Assembly (NCBI RefSeq): GCF_042697365.1 | Contig: NZ_CP137604.1 | From: Brucella pseudintermedia | Lineage (GTDB): Bacteria; Pseudomonadota; Alphaproteobacteria; Rhizobiales; Rhizobiaceae | Direction: 5' to 3' (one strand) | DNA: 64,000 nt | In this document: positions 53,556-62,764 of the stretch, one piece after another | Numbering within the stretch: the stretch's first letter is position 1 | How the letters are laid out: every line of letters starts with the position of its first letter | Translations under genes and position numbers: made by a program | The notes under the pieces: generated by a model | The model's input: the letters and a program-made list of their open reading frames with translations, nothing else | What the model was told of the DNA's origin: nothing | Database searches by the model: none

Positions 53556-55517
53556 ATGACTTGGAGTAGCAGGACGATACAGGGAAAGAGCATTGCCATG
53601 CTTTTGCTGGCGGCGCATTTTTCCTCGCTCGCGGTGTCGCCTGCGCTGGCATTCGAGCTGTTCGGAATCCGCCTGTGGGGCGAGGACAAGAAGGAAGACC
53701 CGGATATCATCGATCCGAAGACCTATACGGTCGAGGTCACGACCACGGGCGACCGCAAGAATGCGGACGGCACCGAAGCCGATCTGAAATCCACCATTGA
53801 AGGCGCTTCGGGCCTCGTTACCGATCAGGAAAAACCCGCTTCGGGTTCCGCCGGACTGCTGGCCAAGGCGCGTGGGGATTATCGCCGCATTCTCGCCGCC
53901 CTCTACGGCGAGGGCCGTTATGGGGGCACCATATCGATCAAGGTCGACGGGCGCGAGGCCAACGACATTCCGCCGGACGCGGACATACCCGACAATGCCA
54001 AGATCGCGATCACCGTCGATCCCGGCCCGCAATTCCTGTTTTCCCGCACCGCGATTTCCAATATCGCGCCGCCGCCGGTCGACAAGCGCGATCACGTGCA
54101 GTCGCCCGAAGACGCCGGTTTCGCCCAGGGGCAGGTGGCGCGTTCGGGCACGGTCATCAAGGCCGAGCGCCTGGCCGTCGAGGCGTGGCGCCAGCAGGGT
54201 TACGCCAAGGCCCGCGTGACCGGCGAGGACATCGTGGCCGATCATGCCGACAACCGGGTTTCCGCCGATATATCGCTTGATCCGGGGCAGAAGGCGCATT
54301 ACGGCCCGGTCAGCGTCGTCGGGACGGCGCGCATGGACCCGCAATTCGTGGCCTGGATGACGGGCCTGAAAGAGGGCCAGGAATATGACCCGGACGACAT
54401 TGAGAAAGCCAAGAAGCGCCTTGGCCGCATGGAAGTGTTCCGGGCGATGAGCTTTGAGGAAGCCGAGAAGATCGAGCCGGACGGCAGCCTGCCGATGACG
54501 CTTAACGTGCAGGAGCGAAAACCCCGTCGATTCGGCTTCGGCGCCGAATATTCGACCATCGACGGGTTTGGCGTCACGGGCTACTGGATGCACCGCAACC
54601 TCTTCGGGCGCGGCGAACGCCTGCGCTTCGATGCCAAGGTCAGCGGCATTGGCGGCACGCAGGACAATTCCTTCGATCCGAAGAATTACACCTATCTCCT
54701 TGGCACCACGTTCACCAAGCCGGGTGTCTATACGCCGGATACGGATTTTGTAGCCTCGCTCGACGCCAAGCGCGAGGTGCTGGACGCCTATACCGAAACC
54801 TCGGTCAATGCGAAAACCGGCTTCACGCAGATATTCAGCGACGAACTGTCGGGCGCGCTCTATGCCAAGGCGAGCCATGGCCGCTTCAACGACGACGTGT
54901 TCGGTGACCGCACTTTCACCACCGCGGGTCTTGAGGGCAATCTCCTCTATGACAGCCGCAACAACAAGCCGGACCCGAGTTCGGGCATCTATCTGGAAGG
55001 CAATATCCAGCCCTTCTATGAATTCCAGTACGGCAATTTCGCCACCCGTTTCACCGCCGAAGGCCGCACCTATTATGGTTTCGGCGAGAAGGACCGGGTA
55101 ATTCTCGCGGGCCGCCTCAAGGTCGGTTCCATTGTCGGCGCGTCCATCGAGGACCTGCCGCCGAGCCAGCTTTTCCTCGCAGGCGGCGGCGGCTCGGTTC
55201 GCGGTTACGGCTATCGCAATGTCGGCGTCAGCGCGGGCAATGGCGAGATCGTCGGCGGGCGCTCGCTTGTCGAGGCCAATGGCGAAGTGCGCACCCGCAT
55301 TACCGATTCCATCGGCGCGGTGGCATTCGTCGATGCCGGTTATGTCGGCGAAAAATCATTCCCCGATTTCTCGGAACAGATGCGCGTCGGCGTCGGTGGC
55401 GGTCTGCGCTACCTGACCGGCCTCGGGCCGATCCGCCTTGATGTCGCCGTTCCGCTCAACCGCCGCTCGGGCGATCCGAGCTATGGCTTGTACGTAGGTA
55501 TAGGACAGGCGTTTTGA
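53556..55517 (+). CDS. tamA: Autotransporter/envelope assembly outer-membrane protein TamA
   Basis: TamA is an Omp85-family outer-membrane barrel that works with TamB in envelope assembly. The 653-residue product has a signal peptide ending near ALA/FELF and POTRA-type repeats in the first ~280 residues. The C-terminal Bac_surface_Ag barrel contains the lid-lock motif GGGGSVRGYGYRNVG and ends in a typical aromatic GIGQAF. An upstream ATG at 53499 would give a 19-residue longer N-terminus; 53556 makes a better signal peptide. The stop overlaps the tamB start. Confidence 0.92.
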   Translation: MTWSSRTIQGKSIAMLLLAAHFSSLAVSPALAFELFGIRLWGEDKKEDPDIIDPKTYTVEVTTTGDRKNADGTEADLKSTIEGASGLVTDQEKPASGSAGLLAKARGDYRRILAALYGEGRYGGTISIKVDGREANDIPPDADIPDNAKIAITVDPGPQFLFSRTAISNIAPPPVDKRDHVQSPEDAGFAQGQVARSGTVIKAERLAVEAWRQQGYAKARVTGEDIVADHADNRVSADISLDPGQKAHYGPVSVVGTARMDPQFVAWMTGLKEGQEYDPDDIEKAKKRLGRMEVFRAMSFEEAEKIEPDGSLPMTLNVQERKPRRFGFGAEYSTIDGFGVTGYWMHRNLFGRGERLRFDAKVSGIGGTQDNSFDPKNYTYLLGTTFTKPGVYTPDTDFVASLDAKREVLDAYTETSVNAKTGFTQIFSDELSGALYAKASHGRFNDDVFGDRTFTTAGLEGNLLYDSRNNKPDPSSGIYLEGNIQPFYEFQYGNFATRFTAEGRTYYGFGEKDRVILAGRLKVGSIVGASIEDLPPSQLFLAGGGGSVRGYGYRNVGVSAGNGEIVGGRSLVEANGEVRTRITDSIGAVAFVDAGYVGEKSFPDFSEQMRVGVGGGLRYLTGLGPIRLDVAVPLNRRSGDPSYGLYVGIGQAF

Positions 55518-58500
55518 CCAGATTTCTCGCAATCATCGCCTTCATCGCCTTCGCCGTTACGGCAGTCATCTTCGGCTGGCCGGAGCGGGAGGCGCCGGTG
55601 CTGGCCCCAGCTCAGGCTAATGCGCAGGCGCAACAGCCGGACAGCGCGCAGCAGGCAGCGCCTGAGGAAGAGAAATCCTATTTCCTGTCCTTCGTGGAAA
55701 GCCAGCTTTCCGCGCCCAACCGCCGCATCTCCATTTCCGGCATCAGCGGCGTTCTGTCTTCGGAAGCAACGGTCGGTTCGATCACCATCGCCGACCGCGA
55801 AGGGGTGTGGCTGCGCATCGAGAATGCCAAGCTGAACTGGAGCCGCACCGCGCTTCTGGTCGGGCGTCTCAGCATCCAGTCGCTGGCCGCCGAGCGCATC
55901 GACTTCATTCGCAAGCCATTGCCGGACAACAGCCTGCCGTCACCGGAATCGTCCAGTTTCAGCCTGCCGGAACTGCCGATATCGATCAATCTCGACCGGC
56001 TTGCCATAGCGCGCCTGCATTTCGGGCCTGATATTTTCGGTCTCGAATCGGAAGTGTCGGCCAATGGCCGCCTGTCGCTTGCCGATGGCTCGCTGGATTC
56101 CAGTTTCGACATCAAGCGCCTCGACGGTCCGGGCGGCACTTTCGCGCTTCGCGCGGCCTATGCCAATGCCGACCAGAAGGTCGATCTCGACCTGAAAGTC
56201 TCCGAACCGGCCAATGGCATCGTCGCCAACCTGTTGAACATCGATGGCCGTCCCCCTGTCGATCTCACCCTGACGGGTGCCGGTCCGCTCGACGGGTTGA
56301 AAGTCGATCTGGCGCTCGACACCAATGGCAGCCGCACGCTGACGGGTGAATTTACGCTCAACCGGCAAGGTCAGGCCCCCGATGGCGGCCGCGTTTTCTC
56401 CGCCCGCTTCAATGGCCCGATCGCGGTGCTGGTGCCGCCGGTCTTCCGTGATTTCTTCGGTGCCGAAACGGTTCTCTCCGCCGATGGCTTCCTCAAGGAT
56501 GCGGGCGGTTTCCGCCTCGACGATCTGGCGCTGAACAGCGCCGCCTTGAAGCTCAAGGCTTCCGCCGAAACCGGCAATGACCGCTTCCTGAACAGGCTGC
56601 GCGTTGACGCTTCCATTGCCGATGAGAGCAAGGGCCGCGTTCTCCTGCCGGTCAAGGGCGCCGAAACCTATATCGACAACGCAAAATTTCAGATCGCCTA
56701 CGGTGATCGCCCGACCAATGACTGGACGGGCACGCTTGCCGTTGCCGGTCTCAAGAATGCAACGATTTCTGCGCGGAGCATCGCGCTCGACATGGGCGGC
56801 GTTGCCGAAAATCTGGATGACGCCGCCAATCGCCATATCTCCTTCAAGGTCAATGGCGGGGTGGACGGCATTTCGGCGGAACGCGCCGAAATCGCCGAGG
56901 CGCTCGGAAACAGGATAGCGCTCGCCGTCGACGGCGCTTGGCGCGCCGGCTCGCCGGTCGAGCTTGCGCAGGCCAATATTTCCGGCAATGGCCTCAGCCT
57001 CGATCTCAAGGGCAATATTGACGACTTCGCCTTCAATGGCGACATCGCCGCCAAGGTGGCAAGCCTCGCGCCTTTCGGCGCTCTGGCTGGCCGTGACCTC
57101 GCGGGCAGCATCGATGTCAACGCGAAGGGCATCGTGCGCCCGATCAGCGGCGCTTTCCAGCTTGACCTCAATGGCACGGCGCAGAACATGCGCACCGGCA
57201 CTGAAGCCGTGGATCGCATTCTCGACGGCGCGGTTACGCTGGGCGGCGCGCTTGGCCGCAGCAGCGAAGGATTTTCAGCGCGTGATTTCCGCATCGGCAA
57301 CGAGTTGAGCGAAATCACCGCAAACGGTTCCTTTGCGTCCGACAAGGCCAATTTCGATTTCGGCGTCATGCTGTCCGATCTCAAGCTTCTTTCCGATCAG
57401 GCATCGGGCCGCATGACGGTCAAGGGCAGCGCGCGCGGCGACGACAAGCTGATCGCGCTGGCACTCCGCGCCGATGCGCCGCAAGGCACGCTGGCAGGAC
57501 GCAAGCTTTCCGAAGGCGGTCTCGACTTCAACGCCATGCTTGACGGCAATGCAACGACAGGCGCTGCCCTTTCCGGCAAGCTTGCCGGCAGCGCCTTCCT
57601 CAATGGCCAGCGCATCGATCTGGGAACCGTGATCGATATCGTCAATGACGAGAAGCGCCTGACCGATCTCGTCTTCAATGCGGGCGGTGCGCATCTTTCC
57701 GGCAATGTGACCCAGAGCGCGAAGGGCCTTTTCACCGGCGCGCTGAAACTGGATGCGCCCGATATTTCTACCGCCGCAGCCCTGGCGCTTGCCGAAGCGA
57801 CCGGTGCCGCCAATGCCGATATCACGCTGGACGCCAGCGACGGTCGCCAGAATGCATCGGTCACCGCAAACGCCAAGGGCATCAAGGTCAATGGCAACCG
57901 CATCACCTCGGCGGATATTGCCCTGACGGCAAGGGATCTGTTCGGTGTGCCGGTGTTCGACGGCAATGCCGCGGCGCGCGACATTCTGGTCGGCACGTTC
58001 GGCATCGACAGTTTTGACGCCAAGGCCAATGCGACCGGGTCGAAGACCGATTTCACGGCCAATACCAAATTGAAGATCGGCACGGTTGCGAGCGCCGCCG
58101 GTTCGCTTGAGCCGAAGGATGGCGGTTTTGAACTGGGTCTCGCCTCGGCCAATGTGAAGCAGGGGACGCTTAGCGCCAATCTGGCCGCGCCAGCCACCAT
58201 TTCCATGAAGGGCGAGGAAATCTCCTTCGGGGATATCGTCATCAATACGGGCGCGGATGCCAGCGCGGGTCAGGTCAAGGTCAATGGCGTCGTCGATGGC
58301 CGTCTCGATCTTTCGGTCGCGCTCTCCAACCTGCCGCTGGCGCTTGCCAATACGTTCAAGCCGGAACTGGGGCTTGGCGGCACGGTCAACGGCACGGCCC
58401 GCATCACCGGCACCAAGGATGCGCCCAATGTCGCCTTCGACATGGCGGCGCGCGGCGTGACGGCAGCCGAGCTCAAGAAGCAGGGCATCGCCGCTCTCAA

Positions 58501-60241
58501 TGCCGATGCCAAGGGCACTTCCGCCAATAACCGGCTGAATGTCGATGCGCATGTCACCGGAGGGGGCGGCATTGATGTCCGCGCCAATGGCGGCGTGCCG
58601 CTTGGAAAAGGTGATCTGGCGGTCGATGTCAATCTCGCCAATCTCCCGCTGACGGCGCTGAACGGTGCGGTCAAGGGGCAGGATCTCGCTGGCAATGTCA
58701 CCGGCACGGCGCGGGTCACCGGGCCGCTCAACAATCCGGCTGCGACATTCAACCTGCGCAGCACCGGCCTTGCGGCCAAGCCGCTGCGCGATAACGGGCT
58801 TGCGCCGCTCACCTTACAGGCTGCGGGCAGCTATGCGGCCATGGCCATCGACTTTTCGTCGGTGACCGTCGATGGTCCGCGTGGGCTCAATGTCACCGCC
58901 AATGGCAAGGTGCCGTTTTCGGGGCAGGGGCTTGGCGTCAATGTCAACGGCAGCGTTCCGCTGGCGCTTGCCAACCGCTTCCTGGCTGATCGCGGCGCAC
59001 AGGCAAACGGCACGCTGACGCTGACGGCCAGCGTTTCGGGCGGCTTCAACCGTCCGCAATTGCGCGGCATGTTCTCCACCAATGGCGCAACCTTTGTCGA
59101 TCCGGACACCAATGTCCGCCTGAACAATATCAATGTCATGGGCAGCATGGATGGCGAAACCATCACGCTGCGCCAGGTCAATGCCGCGCTTGGCAGCGGT
59201 GGAGCGGTTTCTGCCAGCGGCACGATTTCGACCAATGCCGAGGCGAATTTCCCGGCCAATATCGAAATCAAGCTGGATCGCGCCCGCTATGCCGACGGCA
59301 AGCTGGTGGTGGCGACGGTCAATGGCGGGATCACGATCAATGGGCCGCTGATGCGCGACCCGCTGATTTCAGGCCGGATCGACGTTGACCGTGCCGAAAT
59401 CTCGGTGCCGGAAAATCTCGGCGGGGGCGCGGCCTATGTGCCGGTGCAGCACAAGAATACGCCGAAGAACGTGCAGGTGACGCTGGACCGCGCCAAGGTC
59501 GAAACGCGCAAGAGCAAGGTGCCGACGCCAACGTCGCGCCCGACCGTGCCGCGCCTTGATGTTCTGATCAATGCACCCAACCAGATTTTCGTGCGCGGTC
59601 GCGGCCTTGACACGGAACTGGGCGGACGCCTTCGCCTGACCGGGCCGGTGACCGACATCAAGCCGGTCGGGGCCTTCGACATGATCCGCGGCCGCATCGG
59701 CATTCTCGGCCAGCGCATTACCTTCGACGAAGGCCATGTCACGCTGGTAGGCGATCTCAATCCGCAACTCAACTTCGTTGCCCGTTCCGAAGGCAATGAA
59801 ATCACCGCAATCGTGACGGTGACGGGCACGGTCGATAATCTCGACATCAAGTTCTCCTCGACGCCGGAACTGCCGCAGGATGAAGTGCTGGCGCAGCTGA
59901 TCTTCAAGCGCTCCATCGGCGAATTGTCGGCCTTCCAGATCGCGCAGCTTGCCGCCGCGGCGGCAGAACTTGCGGGCGGTTCCAACAACTCGCTGATGAA
60001 CAAGCTGCGCGCCGGGACAGGTCTCGATGACCTCGATGTGGTGACGGACGACAAGGGCCAGACGGCGGTTCGTGCCGGACGCTATATCCGCGATAATATC
60101 TATCTTGGCGTGGAAGCAGGGTCGGGCGGCACGACGAAAGGCACTGTCAATCTCGACATTACCCGCAATCTGAAAGCCAAGGGCGCATTGGGTGCGGAAG
60201 GCGACTCCAGCGGCGGCATTTTCTACGAAAAAGATTATTGA
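55514..60241 (+). CDS. tamB: TamB-family translocation and assembly protein (MapB in Brucella suis)
   Basis: The 1575-residue protein is anchored by one N-terminal helix (FLAIIAFIAFAVTAVIFGW) and spans the periplasm as a long beta-taco fold. It ends in the DUF490/TamB domain (FDMIRGRIGILGQRITFDEG to the end). Members partner with TamA and are now linked to phospholipid transport. The Brucella homologue MapB has been reported to affect envelope biogenesis, division and virulence. The body shows repeated VNG/ITG beta motifs. The start is TTG, overlapping the tamA TGA (TTGA), which couples translation. Confidence 0.94.
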   Translation: MTRFLAIIAFIAFAVTAVIFGWPEREAPVLAPAQANAQAQQPDSAQQAAPEEEKSYFLSFVESQLSAPNRRISISGISGVLSSEATVGSITIADREGVWLRIENAKLNWSRTALLVGRLSIQSLAAERIDFIRKPLPDNSLPSPESSSFSLPELPISINLDRLAIARLHFGPDIFGLESEVSANGRLSLADGSLDSSFDIKRLDGPGGTFALRAAYANADQKVDLDLKVSEPANGIVANLLNIDGRPPVDLTLTGAGPLDGLKVDLALDTNGSRTLTGEFTLNRQGQAPDGGRVFSARFNGPIAVLVPPVFRDFFGAETVLSADGFLKDAGGFRLDDLALNSAALKLKASAETGNDRFLNRLRVDASIADESKGRVLLPVKGAETYIDNAKFQIAYGDRPTNDWTGTLAVAGLKNATISARSIALDMGGVAENLDDAANRHISFKVNGGVDGISAERAEIAEALGNRIALAVDGAWRAGSPVELAQANISGNGLSLDLKGNIDDFAFNGDIAAKVASLAPFGALAGRDLAGSIDVNAKGIVRPISGAFQLDLNGTAQNMRTGTEAVDRILDGAVTLGGALGRSSEGFSARDFRIGNELSEITANGSFASDKANFDFGVMLSDLKLLSDQASGRMTVKGSARGDDKLIALALRADAPQGTLAGRKLSEGGLDFNAMLDGNATTGAALSGKLAGSAFLNGQRIDLGTVIDIVNDEKRLTDLVFNAGGAHLSGNVTQSAKGLFTGALKLDAPDISTAAALALAEATGAANADITLDASDGRQNASVTANAKGIKVNGNRITSADIALTARDLFGVPVFDGNAAARDILVGTFGIDSFDAKANATGSKTDFTANTKLKIGTVASAAGSLEPKDGGFELGLASANVKQGTLSANLAAPATISMKGEEISFGDIVINTGADASAGQVKVNGVVDGRLDLSVALSNLPLALANTFKPELGLGGTVNGTARITGTKDAPNVAFDMAARGVTAAELKKQGIAALNADAKGTSANNRLNVDAHVTGGGGIDVRANGGVPLGKGDLAVDVNLANLPLTALNGAVKGQDLAGNVTGTARVTGPLNNPAATFNLRSTGLAAKPLRDNGLAPLTLQAAGSYAAMAIDFSSVTVDGPRGLNVTANGKVPFSGQGLGVNVNGSVPLALANRFLADRGAQANGTLTLTASVSGGFNRPQLRGMFSTNGATFVDPDTNVRLNNINVMGSMDGETITLRQVNAALGSGGAVSASGTISTNAEANFPANIEIKLDRARYADGKLVVATVNGGITINGPLMRDPLISGRIDVDRAEISVPENLGGGAAYVPVQHKNTPKNVQVTLDRAKVETRKSKVPTPTSRPTVPRLDVLINAPNQIFVRGRGLDTELGGRLRLTGPVTDIKPVGAFDMIRGRIGILGQRITFDEGHVTLVGDLNPQLNFVARSEGNEITAIVTVTGTVDNLDIKFSSTPELPQDEVLAQLIFKRSIGELSAFQIAQLAAAAAELAGGSNNSLMNKLRAGTGLDDLDVVTDDKGQTAVRAGRYIRDNIYLGVEAGSGGTTKGTVNLDITRNLKAKGALGAEGDSSGGIFYEKDY

Positions 60242-60564
60242 GCGCCGCAAATAATGAGCGGGACAGGCCGGGTTCCTTGAACCCGGTCTTGCAGTCTAAA
60301 TACAACCAAGAATAGCAAAAACCACAATTTTGCCATCAAAAAACCATGAATGACACATGTTTGCCGCATTTGCCTTTGTTTTTTAATCGATTGAATACGG
60401 TTCCTCGCTGCAATTTAAGCTTTAAACTGCAATTTTCAGACACGTTTGCGCGAGTTGTTTAACCGTTCTTCAACCATAAGACCGCAAATTGCTGGCTAGT
60501 AATGGCGGTCGCGCTGCGGCTGTTTTTGAACTTTCGTTCCATCCCTTGTTTCAGGGCCAGTTGC
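60242..60564. other. Intergenic region between tamB and the L,D-transpeptidase
   Basis: CCGGGTTC/GAACCCGG (60268-60286) is a hairpin 27 bases past tamB with a weak T-rich follow-up (TCTTGCAG). The remainder is AT-rich, with no gene seen, and probably holds the promoter of the next gene. Confidence 0.55.
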
Positions 60565-61290
60565 ATGTCGAAGTCGCGTGATGATCTAAGCCGCCGCCAT
60601 TTCCTTTTGGGCACCGGAGCCATCCTCCTCACCGGTGCCGCCGGGTGCAGTCAGACGATGGACATGTCGGCATTCCAGATGAATGTCGATCCCATGTCGA
60701 CAGGCGGCATTACGCCGATGCGCCCGCAAATCAGCGTCGACAAGGCCATCACCACGCCGGATGTCATGTATGCTTCCGTGAAGGAAGGCCCTTACGATCT
60801 GCCGGCAATTCCTTATGAAAAGGTGCCGAAGCAATTCCGCCGCCAGATCGTGCCGGACCCGACCGGTCAGGCGCCGGGTACCATCGTGGTCAGCCTCAAG
60901 GACCACTATCTCTATTATGTCCTGCCGGGCGGCGAGGCGCTGCGCTATGGCGTGGGCATCGGCAAGGCCGGTTTCGAGTGGCAGGGCCGCGCCAATGTCC
61001 AGTACAAGAAGCAATGGCCGCGCTGGACACCGCCGCCGGAAATGATCCAGCGCAAGCCGGAACTGGAAAAATACCGCAACGGTCAGGAACCCGGCCCGCA
61101 AAATCCGCTCGGCGCGCGCGCTCTATATATTTTCCAGAACGGGCGCGACACCGGCTATCGCATTCACGGCTCGCCGGAATGGTGGTCAATCGGCCAGTCC
61201 ATGTCATCGGGCTGTATCCGCCTGATGAACCAGGACATTATCGATCTTTACAATCGCGTGGAGGGGAAGGCGCCGATTATCGTAGGGTAA
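60565..61290 (+). CDS. L,D-transpeptidase (YkuD family), exported lipoprotein
   Basis: L,D-transpeptidases make 3-3 peptidoglycan crosslinks or attach proteins to the wall; in Brucella and rhizobia they link outer-membrane proteins to peptidoglycan. The 241-residue product begins MSKSRDDLSRRHFLLGTGA, a twin-arginine motif. A lipobox LTGAAGC follows, so it looks like a Tat-exported lipoprotein. The YkuD catalytic block reads HGSPEWWSIGQSMSSGCIRL, with catalytic Cys in SGCIR. The open frame reaches 60502, but ATG 60565 gives the proper signal. Confidence 0.93.
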   Translation: MSKSRDDLSRRHFLLGTGAILLTGAAGCSQTMDMSAFQMNVDPMSTGGITPMRPQISVDKAITTPDVMYASVKEGPYDLPAIPYEKVPKQFRRQIVPDPTGQAPGTIVVSLKDHYLYYVLPGGEALRYGVGIGKAGFEWQGRANVQYKKQWPRWTPPPEMIQRKPELEKYRNGQEPGPQNPLGARALYIFQNGRDTGYRIHGSPEWWSIGQSMSSGCIRLMNQDIIDLYNRVEGKAPIIVG

Positions 61291-61334
61291 CCGTAGGCAT
61301 TCCGGTCCTGACGGCCTGTTCAGCCTCGGCACGA

Positions 61335-61550
61335 TTATTCGTAGCGCACCGACTTCGGCATGGCCTCGCCGAGCTTGACGAAGTGGCTTATTTCGGCGCG
61401 CAGATTTTCCGCCGAAGCCATATGAATATGGCTCTGCGGCGCGACCTCGTTCTGCACGACCTCGGTGGATAGGCCGGGCATGACAAAGGCTCCTGCGGTC
61501 AGGACGAGGGCGGCGGCAATGCCGAGGCGTCGTTCGGTTCTGGCCTGCAT
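61335..61550 (-). CDS. Small exported or membrane protein, 71 residues
   Basis: The ATG is preceded by AAGGAGATTGAA, an excellent ribosome binding site. Residues 8-26 (RLGIAAALVLTAGAFVMPG) form a signal or anchor helix, followed by a short polar region (HIHMASAENLRAEISHFVKL). No family is recognised. It is convergent with the L,D-transpeptidase gene, 44 bases away, and may act in the envelope; that is only context. Confidence 0.65.
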   Translation of the reverse strand: MQARTERRLGIAAALVLTAGAFVMPGLSTEVVQNEVAPQSHIHMASAENLRAEISHFVKLGEAMPKSVRYE

Positions 61551-61635
61551 TTCAATCTCCTTGCGCCGACGGACGGCGACTAAAATCTGGAATCCCGTTC
61601 ATTCGCAAACGCTGGACTTTTCCGGTCGGGGCCGG

Positions 61636-62145
61636 TCAGTGAAAAGTCGCGCGCGGCGTAAAATTCAGTGCGCTGTCGATGGCGTGAATCGGTATTGGCA
61701 ACAAAGTCTGGCCGAAATCAGCCAGCGTATCTGCAAAATTGCGGGCTGCCCCTGCCACATCGTCGCAGCGGCGATGACAGGCAATGGCCTCAAGGCAGGT
61801 TTCGAGCAGCAGCGCATCCTGATTCTGGATGCCGGAAATCAGCCCCAGCGTCAGGCATTCCTCGCGGCAGACATGGTGCGAATCGAAGGGGAAAGCGCGC
61901 AACGGGCAACTGGCGCAATGGCGCAGAACGCGGATGAAATGCGACAGCTCACCCACGGCGCGCTTTGCTTCCGAAGGCCCAAGCACTTCCGAATAGAGGC
62001 CCCAGGTCATTTCCCACGGGATGATCGAACCCGTCTCGAAACCCGCCGTCCAGCGGCGATAGCCTTCCAGCACCAGCTTTTCCGGCAGGCGGTCGAAATA
62101 GCCCGCGCTGTTGGCGCCGTTCAGTTGGGATATGCGCATGTTCAT
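61636..62145 (-). CDS. Cysteine-rich hypothetical protein, 169 residues
   Basis: ATG 62145 follows GGGAGGCGGAC, a strong ribosome binding site; a longer frame to 62292 is open but less well supported. The C-terminal half has spaced cysteines and histidines: RHCASCPLR, SHHVCREEC, then a Cys in LLETCLEAIACHRRC. These could ligate an iron-sulfur cluster, zinc or haem. I recognise no family. An Irr-like box lies about 290 bases upstream, which would fit iron-responsive expression. Function unknown. Confidence 0.7.
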   Translation of the reverse strand: MNMRISQLNGANSAGYFDRLPEKLVLEGYRRWTAGFETGSIIPWEMTWGLYSEVLGPSEAKRAVGELSHFIRVLRHCASCPLRAFPFDSHHVCREECLTLGLISGIQNQDALLLETCLEAIACHRRCDDVAGAARNFADTLADFGQTLLPIPIHAIDSALNFTPRATFH

Positions 62146-62761
62146 GTCCGCCTCCCGAAGAAGCGGGAGCATGACGTGATGCGCGGGCCGGACCTGTCCG
62201 AGAAACGTTGCGTTTCTGTCCGCACATTGCAATATCCGGTCGGCAAGAGACGAAGCTGCCAGGGCAGGCCGTCGACATTTGCGGACCGGCATTCGCCGAG
62301 ACCAATCATAGGGTCCTCCAATCGAAAGGGTTCAAGGCCCAGACATCAAAGGGTGTAAATCTGCACATCCATAAAAGCCCGAAAATCCATCTGGAGTCAA
62401 TTACTCATCTTTAAAATCTTATTAGATTTCAATAGTTTGGAATTATTCTAGACTTTAATAGTCATGTTTACAGCATTTGCAAGGGAACGCAACCGCTGCG
62501 GGGGTTCAGCGGTTGCGGCAAACGGGCGCATAATGCGCGACGGAGAGACACCGCGATCATCCGCCCGCTTGCTGGCCCGGCAATCGCATTTTCAGGGAGC
62601 TGAACGGCCATGCCGGGAACGGGACGTATTCCGGTACTCCGGAGAAACTTCCGCCACGGCCTGACCGATCTGCGATTGCTGCGCCAAGGGCGCCGGAAAG
62701 GAGCGCCGGTCCGGTTCAGCCGGATCGAAACGCCCCGTTTCACGCTTGTGCTGGAAGTGCT
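62146..62761. other. Intergenic region with Irr-like box and repeat
   Basis: About 615 bases. 62300-62465 is AT-rich and carries the Irr-like palindrome; 62736-62764 is a mosaic repeat copy. A 66-codon plus-strand frame at 62464-62664 lacks a ribosome binding site and is not called. Confidence 0.5.
62436..62452. promoter_or_regulatory. Irr-type iron control element (ICE-like palindrome)
   Basis: TTTGGAA-TTA-TTCTAGA differs at two positions from the TTTAGAA-N3-TTCTAAA consensus bound by Irr in rhizobia and Brucella relatives. It sits in AT-rich DNA upstream of the cysteine-rich minus-strand gene. Confidence 0.5.
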
Positions 62762-62764
62762 CTA
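62736..62764 (-). repeat. Intergenic mosaic repeat, copy E
   Basis: On the minus strand TAGAGCACTTCCAGCACAAG followed by CGTGAAACG matches copy A. It starts exactly at the TAG stop codon of the copper-protein gene. Confidence 0.78.

Noticed and set aside
62464..62664. 66-codon plus-strand frame beginning MFTAFARERNR
   Set aside because: No ribosome binding site, Arg-rich composition and overlap with regulatory DNA; probably chance.
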